Part shown: piece after piece, positions 21,201 through 50,800 of the stretch
How the letters are laid out: each line of letters begins with the position of its first letter
Position numbering within the stretch: the stretch's first letter is position 1
DNA from: Siphonodentalium dalli
Taxonomy: Eukaryota > Mollusca > Scaphopoda > Gadilida > Siphonodentaliidae
Direction of reading: 5' to 3'
Length of the DNA stretch: 64,000 nt
Assembly: GCA_032622095.1 (NCBI GenBank)
Contig: CP136069.1
Coordinates: forward strand, 155,177,043 to 155,241,042
The notes under the pieces: generated by a model
The model's database searches: none
The model's input: the letters and a program-made list of their open reading frames with translations, nothing else
What the model was told of the DNA's origin: nothing
Translations under genes and position numbers: made by a program

Positions 21201-24054
21201 GCATTTCGTCGGCATAATTATATAGGCCTACATGTAGTCCAACAAATTAGACTATTCGGATTAATACATATTTTAATATTTGGACATTTACGATTGTATT
21301 AATCCTTCTAGTCTAATGAAAGAGCTGAAAGCAAAGTTAGCACACATTTTGAAGCAGGTCAACATCAGTGACCACCGATATGACCCCATCAAAAATACCA
21401 TTTTCTCTTAAATTATCTACAAATACATTAGTCTTACCTGTAGTGGAGATAGTATTCTTTGTGTTCACACATAGATTGTGATATAAAAGTTGTTGAGTTG
21501 TTATAAAATTATATGGATTAATAGTGACACAAAATTATGCTAGTTAGTTCAGTCATGATATTTAACATTCCAAAAAAAGGTATGTGTGTTTTATTTGTGT
21601 CATTAGACGTGAACAGTGTAAGTTAAAGGGGCATGCCCTTGCCACATAAATCTTGCGGCTTCGTAGCGTTCAAAGTTTTCACGCCCTTTGTTGGACGATG
21701 AGGGATTAAGGCCACATAAATGTCCAAATATTAAAATAGGTCTTAATCCGAATCGTCTAATTTGTTGGACTAGCCTACATGCATAAAGTTCGTAAAATAT
21801 TATTCAGAGATCGGTCCCTGTTGACTTTGCATAAAAAAACCATAACTTCCCCAAAGTGAACGTTGCGACATTGTCTCGTCTTTTGAAGTTATTATTAAAT
21901 TTAGGTCAAAGGCCATTTGAAGGGACGCACTATAAAGTGTATGCCGAGGCCGGCTCCAAATAAAAGGTGTAAACGGGGTGTTATGTGGCGTTTGGTCCGT
22001 TAATTGTTTCTCAAAGGATATTAATAAAATCTGGTGTATATGTCCGGACTGGGACATGGAATACAATAACGTTTGAATTGTTTTTAAATTCACAAATTAG
22101 TTGATTTTATTCAACTTTTTCGTTCTGAAACACACTATAAAGTGTAAACGGCCGGCTCCAATTAAAAGGTGTAAGCGGACTTGATGTCGCATTATCTTCT
22201 TTGTTTATAAATGGATATGACTGAAATTTAGTACATATGTCCGGGTTATGGCATGGAATACATTGACGTTTGAATCGTTTTTAATATTACCAAATTGTTG
22301 ATTTCATTAAATTTTTCGTTCTTTCATTCTGTAAAGTGTAAGCGGTCGGCTCCAATTAAAAGGTATAAGCGGCTTATGTGCTTAGCGTTATAGGTAATCG
22401 GATTAACTAATTGGCGACTCGAGACTATTGTGTTTTGGGGAATTTGAGGTTTTGGCGAAATAATAATTTAAATACATTTATTTTAAATGATAAATTTATT
22501 TAATCATAATGCATATATAATTAACACATAAAATATACTAACAACCATGAGACATATGTGTATATGTTAACAAAAGATATCAAACCCAATGAAGTTTATG
22601 AAGTGCACATTGATATTCAAATAGTGGTCTCGGTATCAAGCCTCAAGTTCCGACCACGTCACCATCGTCTCCGTATATAAGATAGGTGCCAATAACGTTG
22701 ACCAAGCAATAGCGACAATATGGAGACGATACCGAGACAACTATCTGAATATTAATGTCACAAGTATGACATAATAGCCTACATAAAATGATAAAGAATA
22801 TCAAATTCAACGATATTCCTCATACAGGTTATATGCGAAATTAATATTCAAATAGTAGTCTCGGTATCAAGCCCCAAGTTCCGACCACGTCACCATCGCC
22901 TCCGAATATAAGATACGTGCCAATAACGTTGACAAAGCAATGGCGACAACATGGAGACTATACCGAGACAACTATCTGAATATTAATGCGCAGATGATAT
23001 AAAACACCCAAGACTAATAGTCTAGAGTCGTCAGTTTGTTAATCTGATTACCTATACCGCTAAGCACATAAGCCACTTACACCTTTTAATTGGAGCCGGC
23101 CGTTTACACTTTATAGTGTGTTTCAGAACGAAAAAGTTGAATAAAATCAACAAATTTATTAATTTAAAAACAATTCAAACGTTATTGTATTCCATGTCCC
23201 AGTCCGGACATATACACCAAATTTCATTAATATCCATTGAGAAACAACGGACCAAACGCCACATAACACCCCGTTTACACCTTTTATTTGGAGCCGGCCT
23301 CGGCATACACTTTATAGTCACAGTGTGTCCCGTTTTGAATCCTCAGCTTTCTGGGCAAGATATTATATTACTGTGTAGCAATTTGATCAAATTGATGCAG
23401 ATGACTCCTACCAGCTTGCATTGTGTATTAATTGACAGGATGGCAAATTTGGAGTGTTGGTTTGAGATATTCAATCTCTATTGCCCACACGGCACACGTG
23501 GGTTCATAGTGCCAGGCAGACAAATCGGTCTTGTTTAGACAAATCGGTCTAGTAATTAATCGCTCGATGCCGATGGTTCACCCAGACCAGGAGACCTGTT
23601 GAAAGGTTCTGATGTTCATCCATGAATGATGTGGTTGGATTATGACGTTTTGGGTGTAAAACTCTGTATAACTCATTTAGTCAGTAACTGCAAGACAAGA
23701 AGTTGAAGAACAAAGAAACAGCAACTGAACAACAATTTAATTATTAAATTAATTTGGCTTTGATGTCCAGGAATATTTTATTTGCCATTTAATTTATTTT
23801 AAGCAATAACTGAATAAGTTACAGATGGACGGAAAATAGCTCTATTGGTGTATACACCCATTTCACATCAGTCGATAGTTGCTCTGGTGAGTCAATTATC
23901 ATGATCATGTTTCCGAATTTCGATGTGATTGTGAAATTTGTTTTATCTAGTAGTACTAAACAAACCCAAATGTTCCTTGGCCAATTTTTGCAAGTTTTTC
24001 GTATTTGTTGACATCTTCACAGTATGGGAATTCTATATCTTCGTTTTTGTTCAT
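11404..24054 (-). CDS. CDK9: Cyclin-dependent kinase 9 (P-TEFb catalytic subunit), complete coding gene in four exons
   Basis: Exons 24054-23966, 17938-17857, 13957-13867 and 12251-11404 join with perfect phase into 369 codons (human CDK9 has 372). With cyclin T, CDK9 phosphorylates the RNA polymerase II CTD, DSIF and NELF to release paused polymerase in the nucleus. Visible motifs are the Gly loop IGQGTFGEV (25-32), catalytic Lys 47 in VALKK, the PITALRE helix, here as PITALREIRIL (59-69), HRDMKAAN with Asp 148, DFG Asp 166, the T-loop YTNRVVTLWYRPPE with Thr 185 and the C-terminal FERVF. The PITALRE signature is the original name of this kinase. All catalytic residues are intact. Introns of 6.0, 3.9 and 1.6 kb hold many mobile elements. 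The gene is head to head with the ankyrin gene. Confidence 0.97.
12252..13866 (-). other. CDK9 intron 3
   Basis: 1.6 kb. Holds the inverted copy of the hairpin-bounded element (12838-13400). The remainder is AT-rich and has no other recognisable feature. Confidence 0.9.
12838..13400. mobile_element. second hairpin-bounded element, one terminal hairpin lost
   Basis: The left hairpin 12838-12928 folds on CAGAATGAGGTCCCCAGAGG. Internal AAATGCATAATCGAGGTG and CCAATGGGTGAATA match the complement of the 835-1229 copy. The right end shows AGATGAGGACTAAGCAGAAT at 13372-13391, then GACGCTAGCC, as if the centre of the right hairpin had been deleted. Confidence 0.65.
13867..13957 (-). CDS. CDK9: CDK9 exon 3 (PITALRE helix)
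   Basis: After a CAG acceptor it encodes FPITALREIRILQLLKND then NVVNLIEITRTK, and ends one base into the next codon at a GTAAGA donor. That base joins CT of exon 4 to give Ala 88. Confidence 0.96.
14225..16010. repeat. inverted-ended tandem-repeat element of the 'AACATGGCCGCC' family
   Basis: Left border CAAGTTTGAGCTATTGCCATG and right border CATGGCAATAACTTAACTTG are roughly inverted. Between them about nine diverged units contain ATGGCCGCCAGCAGCCATCT, CCCATCTAGAGGTCA and TCACCAAACTTCA in both orientations, so the element is a large imperfect inverted array. Confidence 0.65.
16185..17305. mobile_element. hAT-like non-autonomous element, 1.1 kb
   Basis: Perfect 8-bp duplication GTGCACTA lies at 16177-16184 and 17306-17313. 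The ends are TAGTGCTGGGCGG and CCGTCCAGCCCTA-like (right end CGTCCAGCCCTA), followed inward by repeated ATATCGTC phrases. hAT elements make 8-bp duplications and often have TAGGGCTGGGCG-type ends. No transposase frame remains. Confidence 0.85.
17857..17938 (-). CDS. CDK9: CDK9 exon 2 (N-lobe, catalytic lysine)
   Basis: A CAG acceptor (17941-17939) precedes one base completing Gly 30, then EVFKARDRKTKRLVALKK and VLMENEKEG. The donor is GTATGA. It carries the ATP-anchoring Lys 47 and ends in phase 0. Confidence 0.95.
17999..18430. mobile_element. hAT-like element fragment (left end only)
   Basis: TAGTGCTGGGCGGTATGACG followed by ATATCGTCAATAATATCGTC matches the left end of the 16185-17305 element. 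No matching right end or 8-bp duplication was found, so the right limit is a guess. Confidence 0.5.
19118..19490. repeat. inverted pair of ~165-bp repeats
   Basis: The segment 19118-19290 is inverted relative to 19330-19490; shared phrases are CCTTGATAATGCACACTGTAG, which appears as CTACAGTGAAGTACATTATC in the other arm, and TTCCCTGTCAAA. Single copies of the same unit occur at 28295-28480 and 58790-58990. It looks like a palindromic MITE family. Confidence 0.6.
19600..19725. repeat. minisatellite, ~36-bp units
   Basis: Four units of the kind GTCGAGGTAACCATCAACG followed by CAACAAATG. The apparent open frame across it is an artefact of the repeat. Confidence 0.65.
21222..21782. mobile_element. 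inverted-repeat element, ~68-bp arms
   Basis: The left arm GGCCTACATGTAGTCCAACA ... TTAATATTTGGACATTTA (about 21222-21292) is complementary to the right arm TAAATGTCCAAATATTAAAA ... TTGTTGGACTAGCCTACATG (about 21716-21782). No clear target duplication and no coding frame. Confidence 0.6.
21924..23320. mobile_element. large inverted-repeat element, ~240-bp arms
   Basis: The left arm (21924-22165) starts ACTATAAAGTGTATGCCGAG and its near-exact complement occupies 23078-23320. The arms themselves contain a repeated module (ATAAAGTGTAAACGGCCGGC, CTCCAATTAAAAGGTGTAAG). Similar modules at 22140 and 22330 extend inward. Two palindromes sit in the centre (22613-22985). The frames read from the arms are mirror images, so they are not genes. 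Confidence 0.75.
22613..22985. repeat. two direct copies of a ~143-bp imperfect palindrome
   Basis: 22613-22755 and 22843-22985 are ~93% alike by eye. Each begins TATTCAAATAGT, GTCTCGGTATCAAGCC and ends ATACCGAGACAACTATCTGA, so each folds on itself. Both contain CAAGTTCCGACCACGTCACC and GTGCCAATAACGTTGAC. Confidence 0.75.
23966..24054 (-). CDS. CDK9: CDK9 exon 1 (start codon)
   Basis: Encodes MNKNEDIEFPYCEDVNKYEK then LAKIGQGTF plus two bases of the next Gly codon. ATG is 24054-24052. The exon is followed by a weak GTTTGT donor. The KYEKLAKIGQGTFG segment matches the CDK9 N-lobe and fixes both frame and start. Confidence 0.93.
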
Positions 24055-24508
24055 GACTAGTGTGTTATTTTAGGTATAATTTCAACAAACTTCTCTCCAA
24101 GGTGATTAATTTTAAAACCCGGAAGTGAAAGACCGGAAGCAAGAAATTCGGAACTTTTTAAAAGTTAAGAGTCTGCTCTAACTTCAAAACGGAACGGTAC
24201 GAAGTGCGCGGTAGACTAGTGCGCGGAAGGAATTTCCATTGTTGCCTACCATTCTGCATTTTCATGACAACATCATGAACAAAATCGAATGATATATTTT
24301 TGATCTATTTGTTTATTGAGTATATATTGTCACTTGTTGACAAGTTATAATGGATCATTATAGTGCCGGATATTCAATAAATATATACTTAATTGACAGC
24401 AGATTAGTTCGCTTCCGATTCCATGTTATTTCGCCCAGTCCCGTTGCTAATATAAACAAGTGCCCAGTAAAAGTGACTTGAAGAAAGTTCAACATAAGAG
24501 ACGTTATT
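24055..24508. promoter_or_regulatory. bidirectional promoter region between CDK9 and the ankyrin gene
   Basis: The two start codons face away from each other across 454 bp. There is no TATA box at a sensible place for either gene. The middle is locally GC-richer (GTACGAAGTGCGCGGTAGAC, GTGCGCGGAAGGAATT near 24200-24235) and has GGAAG/CCGGAAG motifs of Ets type at about 24120-24140. A shared promoter is inferred from spacing and composition. Confidence 0.55.
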
Positions 24509-42023
<17,515 letters not shown>

Positions 42024-42424
42024 AAGTTCAGAGAACTCGTTGGACTGTGTTCACAGTTAAAGAAATCCGCTCAAAGCCCGTGGACGTATATAGCTTCATT
42101 CAGAGGGAGTGTCGAACTTCGAATTTAAACTCCTGGACAGGATGAAATTCCCACTGAAAAAATCCAATACTCGATTCTAACTGGGATATATGTTTTTGTT
42201 GTGAAAATTACAACCAAGCACGCCATATATCTTATTCGCGGCCATATTGGATCCATCGAACCCCGTTCCGTTTTTTAGTGCTACAAGTCAAAGTTATGTT
42301 GTAGCATTCCATATATGGAGTTTTTTACTATTCATGAAGTCCCTATATTGAATGCTACTCCAGAATTTTGACCTGTGGCGACTAAGTTATATGGAGTATT
42401 GTAACCGACGACTGTGCCCATAAG

Positions 42425-42591
42425 AATAAATATGATTCCATGCAGTTGCTGGTATCTGACATGGATTCATAGTTATATTGCAATATTATGCAATATTTAT
42501 GAACGATACTAGTGCAATGACTCCAGCATTAAGTTTTTTCATTTGTTATATTATATAACACGTACTATTTGTATATTATAAATGTAATAAA
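42425..42591 (+). terminator. candidate poly(A) hexamers of the ankyrin gene
   Basis: AATAAA occurs at 42425-42430 and 42586-42591, 400-570 nt after the stop. The second is followed by a T-rich stretch. Confidence 0.4.
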
Positions 42592-42599
42592 CAGTTCAT

Positions 42600-44596
42600 T
42601 CATTAATTCCTGAGTATATATGCATTAAATTCTCTTATATATAGTTATTGCGAAGGTGTTATTGGATTTCCGTGATGATTATATATATACCTTTATATAT
42701 ACCTTAGATATACATTTAATTCCTCCAATACTGATATACATTGTATAATTAAACATATATGCATGTCATTTGCTACATACAAATGGAACAAACTGAAACA
42801 GGAGTTGTAATTGAGAAGAATGACAGTGTAGAATATATACAACCTGCAGTATTAATGAACTGACGTAAGCCACCAGATACAAACTCAAGCTGGATGTACT
42901 CTATATGTATACGCTACATAAGCTGGCATGAAAAGACAAATATAATATATACAAGGATAGCTAGCCTTCATATCAACACTGCATATACATACACATATAA
43001 CCATATACTCACACCCGCATAAATACACCACACATACATGTACACGCAACTCTCACTTACATACATCCGTATATACACCAATCTCCATACACACAAGAAC
43101 ATACATATACATACGTGTATATAAACATACACAATGAATGAATCCACCCACCATGCATACATGTGCATGTGCACTAGCGCGTGTCGGCATATAGATGTAT
43201 AAACCATGCATGTGCGTGAATATGCATGCACAACCATTCATACACTCACTAGATTCCTAACTTGGGTAAATTAAATTTTCCAACGGCACACACCCCCTTG
43301 TGTGGGAATTTTCCAACTGGTATACCTGAAGATATCCATAGTTGGAAATTTCCAATAAGGTTGGAAATTTTCCAACTATAATGGCTAATTTAATAAGAAA
43401 TGAAAGTTTCAATGACACTGTAGCTCAACTTGGGGAGGCGTTAATAATTGTATGCTGAGCAGTCAATAGAATGGTGAAGAAGGAAAGTCATAAAGTTTCA
43501 GTAAATGAATTGTATTTTGTAAATGAAATCATTTCATTTCAAACATGTTTCCACTAAATGTGGACTGCATGGTGTGCCGATGGATTCAAATGTGAAATCC
43601 AAGATGGCTCCAGGTGCCCATGTTTTTTAACACAGTTCGGAAGAATTGGACAGCTTCCATCTATGCAGTTGGGATGAGGGATGTGTAATGTAGGGTGTGC
43701 CGAAGGATTTAGTCATGCAAAGAGTAAAATCCAAGATGGCCACTGGCAGCCATGATTTTTTTGGTAAACATCGTTCGCTCCCATCTATAGGTCACCCTGA
43801 AGATGCATATTCAGTTTGGTGCTATCTGGTGGTCTGTATGGTGTACATTGAGAAGGAAATCAGTATTTTTTTAACCCCAACCATTTCGAGATCGTTTTCC
43901 GAATTGCTAAAATGTGCTTTGTGATACAATGGGTCTCAAATCGTCGCAATTCTATAAGAAATTTAATAACCTCGTCTACTATTTTAAATCGAATTTAGTG
44001 CAATGTTGAATTTGGCCAACTCTACGCCACCTAACGTCGCCGAAGGGTTAAGACTTAGTTACTCCCATGGGCCATCTAATGTATCATGCTCCGATTTTAG
44101 GTTATAGCACAACACAAACAGGTCATACTTACTACCACGAATAGCCTATAGCAACCAGTGTTCATGCTGGCCGAAAAATCTTTAGGCCACTGTATTGTCC
44201 AATTCTGATTTTTTTTGTGTGTGGCCAAATTAAAAAAACTTTGACCAAATAAAATCCTCATTTTCTGGTCTCACAATTAATGAATATTGTTTATTTTATC
44301 TAACATCCTATATAATTATGTGCATACCTTCAAATACCGTGTCTTGGCTTGTTTAATCCCACCATTATTACTTGATAATATACCATGCACTATAAATGTA
44401 TATACCCACCATCTATACCATTCAACCGAAGGGTTAAGGCTTATTTACGCTCATGAGCCATATAAGGTGCCATGATCCGATTATATATAAGTTCAAACAT
44501 ATACACTGATGCGAAAGTATGTGCATCACCAAGCAGGGACTATAAGCTGCCTCCGAGTTTGTTAGTGTTGTTGCACCTTGTTTTTAGTTCTTCAAA
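42600..44596. other. intergenic region before the MOXD1-like gene
   Basis: 42920-43250 is a CATA/CACA-rich, alternating purine-pyrimidine-like tract. 43270-43390 holds GTTGGAAATTTCCAA-type palindromes. 43420-43800 holds diverged units of the 'AACATGGCCGCC' family. A TATATAA at about 44483 lies ~110 bp before the MOXD1-like ATG and is a possible core promoter. No gene is seen. Confidence 0.5.
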
Positions 44597-44896
44597 ATGG
44601 GACCCCCGCGATTCCTGCGTGGATATAGTGGCACCCTGCCGCTGGTTGTTTTCACTCTGTTTCTCGGTGGTTCGTGTTCTGAACAATTATCGAATACAAC
44701 CCAGAAGTATCAATATGAGGAAGTCTTATCCGCAGGCAAATATGTGCTCTACTGGGACTATAATAGTACCCATATCACACTTGAGACTCACGTAAACACC
44801 ACTGGATGGGTGGGGATAGGAATATCCCCCAACGGAGACATGAGTCCAGCAGATGTGGCTATAGGCTGGGTCAAGGACGGAAAGCCACACTTCCAT
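44597..44896 (+). CDS. MOXD1: MOXD1-like exon 1 (signal peptide, DOMON start)
   Basis: ATG at 44597 in CAAAATGG context; 100 codons ending KPHFH at a GTAAGT donor. Includes YVLYWDYNSTHITLETHV, a typical DOMON opening. The start is chosen because it gives a signal peptide right after it. Confidence 0.9.
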
Positions 44897-47800
44897 GTAA
44901 GTCACTATTATATCAAATACCCACATACAAAATAATCAAGGTTTGCCATGGTTGCGCATCGTAACATGTCCTGTTCGAGTAATTTTTTGTTTTGCCTAAT
45001 ACCGCGAATTTGTCAGAAAGAAATTTCAAATTGGTAGACTCTGTTAAAGTTATCGTTCAAGTTAACGAGTTACAAGTTCAAGTTACAAGCAGTGATGTTG
45101 CTACTCTGGTGTTGTTTTGTCCCCCAAACTGTGACCAATATGTTCAGCAGTTGGAAATTTCATGTCTGTCAGACACAACATTGGTTGGGCAGAAACTGTT
45201 TCCACCACATATAGGTTGAAATTTGTTTGCTTTTTCCAACCAGTGATTAGTGAGAATGTGTTGTTTTAGAGCAACAGCATCATATTTTTCTATGTTTACA
45301 GTAAAAACAATATTATATGGGATATCACGTTGGAAAATTTCCAACAGTTGGAACTAGAGCCCGAAGCCGCCATCGCACGCCGCCGCCGCCAGCCATATTG
45401 GCCACAAGCCGCCGCCAGCCATATTATCTCTGACGCCAGCCGCATGAACACATCTCCGCTGCCGGAATTGTTAAATGGCTGAGCCGTGTGCATGGACTTA
45501 TATGTTAACTTAAGGACAACTGCACTGCGAATAGCAAATAACTAAACCGCATTGCCTAATATTGGCATACTCGTATGGACACGGCATGGTTGTTACACTA
45601 TCAGAACACCCGGTGCCTCTCATTGTGGAATAGACTATTCCAATGCATGCTTTCATATAACGGAGTGGGAGCATCCATTCAGTATTGACAGGGTTTAAAG
45701 TATAAATTGTTTATTTCGACACGACTCAGTCTCAGACATCGCTGACATTTGTCAATATATGCATAATACCTGTATAGAAGAGAATAGAAAATAGTTTGAA
45801 ATATTATATATCAATACTATCGGATTCAGCATTCAATGATGTATACATGTATATCGCAAGATGCCAGTGATGATAGCCGTCTGAAGTCGACAGAAGTCCC
45901 AATGTAACGTATACCGATTGTATAGATGGGAAACTACATAGTACATCCCTGCCAGTCATTTACTGAGTCCTTAATTCGTGTATCTCGCCATAACAGAAAA
46001 GCCCAACACCAAAAGAATACGCGTGGTCTGGAATTATACGGGCTCAATACAAACGCCAATTAAAACAAGCGGGTGTCTATGACCGGGGATTAGGAACATT
46101 TCGGAAACGAAATACGCTGAATAAAACCTGAATTATAACGTCTCAGCCGGCTGAGCCGCCATATTTCGTCAGCCACGAACGTCGTGACTGAGCCGGCTTA
46201 GCTAGATAACCAGCCACGAAAATTGGTTCAGCCAGCCGTGAAAACTGGTTGTCGTGGCTTCGGGGTCTAGTTGGAACGTTTGAGGTACCACCTGTAATTC
46301 CCAACTCAAACCCATGTAGGGAGAGTACGTTGCAAATTCATGGGGAATTCCGCAAACATGTGAATTTGATTCAGTTCAGTGGAGAGAGCCACGCCCATAG
46401 CTCATTACAAGTAAATAATCGACCTCGATCGAGATACTGTTGTGAAATATCCATATAGTAAATATGAATGGAGTTGGTTGTCGTTTGTTCGTGATATCGC
46501 AATAACGGTCTTAAAATTGCTAAATACCCAAACTTGGGACCATACGACAGGTAAACAAAAATATCGGACAAACCTGGTTTCTTAAACGACCGAGATACTG
46601 TTGTGAAAGTTCCATACACCAAATATGAATTGAATAAGTTGATCTTTGTTCAAGTGATCGCACTAACTTCCATACTATTGCTATAAATAGAAGAGTGTCC
46701 GTAATTCTGGTAAATAAGTTTTAGCGACCTGGATATTTTGAATGCAGCTGTCGTTTATGTATGGTAATAAACTAACATACCGAAAATTGTTGTCAAAATC
46801 CATCAATTAACAGCTACGTCCAACCGTCCCTCTTCAAATCATATGTCGAGTTTAAGGGGAGATTCCACTAATAAAGGAGAATAACTCTAAATGGGAAATG
46901 TGACATCACAAACACTTAATCGAAAGCCCTTGCAATATATGGTGAACATCCATATACCACATTCTTATACACCCTTGGCCAAGTGGTCCTGCTTAGTCTG
47001 CTATGATCTGGGGGGGGGGCGGGGTGGTCCTGTCGAATTGCTATGATGTTGGCAGGGCAAAATGATGCCATTACGAAAATATACCGTTATTTTCAGATTA
47101 TCAGATCACCTGCAAAAATGACAACTTTATAAAAAGAAAATAACGGTACTTGTTCTTAACGCATCAGTTTTCCCTAACATCATCATGTCAATCCACAGGA
47201 CCCCTCAGCATCATAGAATATTAGCAAGACCACTTGACCAGGGGTGGTATAACCAATTGGCTAAGATACTCAGGCGGAGAGACAAAACATTATTTACATA
47301 TAAACAGAGAATAATAACTCTAAAACAACGTCATTTTGGGCACTCACGAGAAAGCACACAAGATGGCGAATCTTCATACCAAATTGCCATCCGGTAAACA
47401 GTGACTGATATAACTGCACAGAAAATCACTATTTCCAGATAAACAAAGAAGGATAACTCCAGAACGGAAAATTCCAACAACGTTATTGGGCTCACGTTAA
47501 AGGCCCACTTAATTTATGAGTCACCTTTATTTTTTATAGTGCCTTTATACACGGTTTTAATATCAATCTATCCCATAAAATATGATTAAATTACTATAAT
47601 TCATCACCACTTGAAACGTCTGTGCCCATATAGAAATATAAAACAGCTGAAATCATAGAAAGATTTCCCCCGTTATGACCAGGGGGGGGGGGTGAAAAAA
47701 AAATTCCGGCACGTATGCCGGGGTGGGTGGGTGGTCAAAGCCACCAACAAGCAATTTTTTCCGCAACTAAAAAAAAAATTCCTGCTTGTTTTTTAGTGTT

Positions 47801-50800
47801 TTGGCAATGAGTTGGGCTTCAAAACCACTTTGAATGAGAGAAATAATGTAATTCTAACTGGTAAACTGACTGCAGGCAGTTATCGTGTTGTATTTTGTTC
47901 CAAATTTTGAAATCCAAGATGGCCGCTGGCAGCCATGTTTTTTTGGCCGAATGACCTCAAAATGACTCATTCCTATTTACATGTCCATGTTAACATCCAT
48001 GATAAATAGTATGCACAGAAATTGATATACAGCTGTTTACAGTGAATTTCCCCCCGCAAATCTCTGTTTTAGTGTTAAAAGGGGGGTGGGTGTCAAAAAA
48101 TGGTCGGAAAAAACTGCCGAAAACGGAAAACAATTTGGCGGTGGGGGTGGGTGGGTACAAAAAATGATCGAAAGGGAAAAAATGCCATACGTGCCTGAAA
48201 TTTGTTTCCGACCCCCCCCCCCCCCATGTTATGACTCCCAGAAAGCAACATAATTCAAACTAAAAATGTGCTTTAAATGGAAGAGGACTGACTCCCCTTT
48301 CATTGAAAATAATGAACTTCAGCACAGAACACAAGTCGATATTTCAACAAAAACAAACATGTTCATAGTTTAGGAGCTTCCTCTTTCAAATGGTATATAA
48401 TATTGCATATGCACATGTTTTATATAAAATTATCTGTGGTTCGAAAATTAAGTGTACCTTTAGCTGTGCTTCACTGTCACTGTTAATTAGGTGTGCTTCA
48501 CTGCACTGAAATTTTATTTTCAGGATCGACACACCACAGGAAATTACGAACCCTTAATAGACCGATATCAAAGCTGGCATCTCATTCATGGGAGGGAAGA
48601 AAATGGCGTGACGATCATCAAGTCCGTGCGAGCGCTAGAAGCCTGTGACGAGGACGACCTTGCAATAACGGTGATTAATATGGTCGTTTATGAACACATG
48701 ACCATAAAAAAGCACGCAGCTGTTATTACGCCATTGGTCCTAGAAAGTTTATAAAAAAAATCATACTACCATAATTAAATTACACAGTACGTTCGATAAA
48801 GATGTCATATATCGCTTCCCTTAACATTTCGTACACGTTTGGGGCTGTGCAATTAATAACTTTGATTCCGATAGACTATTCAATAGAAAAAATAGTTGTT
48901 TTCTCTAATTATATTTTGTATGCATATAATTTGCTTGAAAACTGTCCAAAAATTACCCGACAACGACAATTGGTATTTTCGCATTCCGGGTAATCTGCCA
49001 TCATTATAACATTAATTCCTACATGATGCACGTGTAATGGCGATCTAACATCAAGTGTTATCACCGTTGTAGGGTGACCTGGCGTATGTTATATGGTCGT
49101 TCTCGGATGTGGATCCAAATAGCAATACAGGGTTATCGTATCACATGACCAACAGAGGCTCGGCACAAATTTACCTTCTGGACCCACCTTCGGATAATTT
49201 CAACCTGACGGACGACATGAAATTCTTCGACATCACATCTCTGCAGGTTAGTACACATACTGCAGCCTATCAGCCCTGAATGTAGTATATATAAGGTGGT
49301 GTTTGGTGCCGAGGAGAAGGGTTCCCGCTGGTCCGGCCAATTGTCTGGCCATTTCTGAATTTTGTGTGTGCCATTTTTCAAAAACTTTGGCCAAATTGAA
49401 GAAAAAACAAACAAATATAGGATCGTTGATTACACCTAAACTAAAAACAATAGAATAAGTAATAATTAAAACGCGTGCTTGTTTTGTTAAGTAAGCATCG
49501 GCTTCTTCTGATAAATTGTTATCTTTGTATTTTGTTTATTAGCAAAGCCAACAGTTAAGTTGGAACGTGCATAACATATATGCAAAATATATACAAGGCA
49601 CCCATGACACATGTATATGTCAATATTATGTCATAACAATACCTATACACATTAAAATTTACTGAGCACAGGCGATTTCGCGTACTTAAATGAACAATAC
49701 ATGTATACATGGTAACAATGCGAATTATCCTTTTTTAAGTTCATTTTATAACTATCCTTACTCTTTGTTAGAAGCCTCAACTTTTCAATTGACAGTGAAC
49801 AATGAAATTTATTTCTATTTGGGTTCTCCCAGTAATATTTGGGGATGTGACTTTCGCGTATATCTCGTAAACTTTCAACATAATAATGATTATTAAGTGG
49901 TACTCGTCGCAAGGGCCGTTTTCAAATAAAACACATTAAATTTATTGTGGAAATAGTGTCTTCTTTTGTCAATTAATTTTGTTCTACTGGTAATCTATGG
50001 TTGGATGTTCTGATTTTCAATGTGCAGGTAGAACAAATTAGATGGTAAATATACTAAAAAACGACTCATTTTCATGGCGTGCTTTATATCAAACTATATA
50101 GCTGAAACAGGCTCCCTTCGGGACTCGGGAGCCTTTATTCGGCGTCAGAGGGGCCTGTGGCCTGTGCACTTAGCGCATGACAGACAAATCCTACTCTTTA
50201 ATAAATAAATACTATTTATTATGCTACTTCAATATATCATCGTGCAAATAGGTTCACATTGGACCTAAATATTGACATTGGTTCATATTGGACTTATTTG
50301 ATTCTGGAATAAGCCCATAGTGGACTTATACCCGTTATTATGTTGGCGCGGGCCACATTGTAAACACATATATAAAGAGCGCACATCTGGTGCTGCGACA
50401 TGTATATCCTCATGAAAATAGGTTCATATTGGACCTAAATATCCACATAGGTTCATATTGGTCTTATTTGATTCTGAAATAGGCCCATATTGAGCGTAAA
50501 TTAACTTAAGTGTTTTTTTAAATTTTTTAAATCAAGATTTAACGCCGTTATTACATCCGCCAGGTACCCCGAGTAAGACTGCACCAAATTTTGTGGATAT
50601 AGGTCTAGAGGTCTGGGAGAAAAATCCGGACAGACAGGTCGACAGACAGATATCATACTCTTTTATATATATAAATAATCCAAACACACATGGGCGGGCT
50701 GCTACTTATTAACTATTAACGACTGTAAGGGTTACTGCCTCACTGTTGTTATAGGCTTGAACATTTTGGTCGCAAACAAATATGGCCAATTAAGGAGTGG

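Larger units (their letters stand above)
17939..23965 (-). other. CDK9 intron 1
   Basis: 6.0 kb, the longest CDK9 intron. It holds a hAT-like end, two inverted-repeat systems, a minisatellite and a copy of the GATCGGTC-type motif at 23515-23600. No additional exon is supported. Confidence 0.9.
44897..48523 (+). other. MOXD1-like intron 1
   Basis: 3.6 kb. Holds TTGGAAATTT-type motifs (45150-45350), an element with TTGGAA flanks (45354-46270), ~150-bp tandem units (46430-46790) and a TTAA-flanked MITE (47501-48459) with another element nested in it. About 46800-47500 shows nothing clear except a G-run at 47008-47028. Confidence 0.85.

Noticed and set aside
21800-23538. Two related frames (MNLKTIQTLLYSMSQSGHIH on - and + strands)
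   Set aside because: They are the two arms of one inverted repeat, so they mirror each other; no conserved domain.
42968-43241. Minus-strand frames rich in Tyr, Val and Cys
   Set aside because: They lie on a CATA/CACA-rich simple tract and have no domain.
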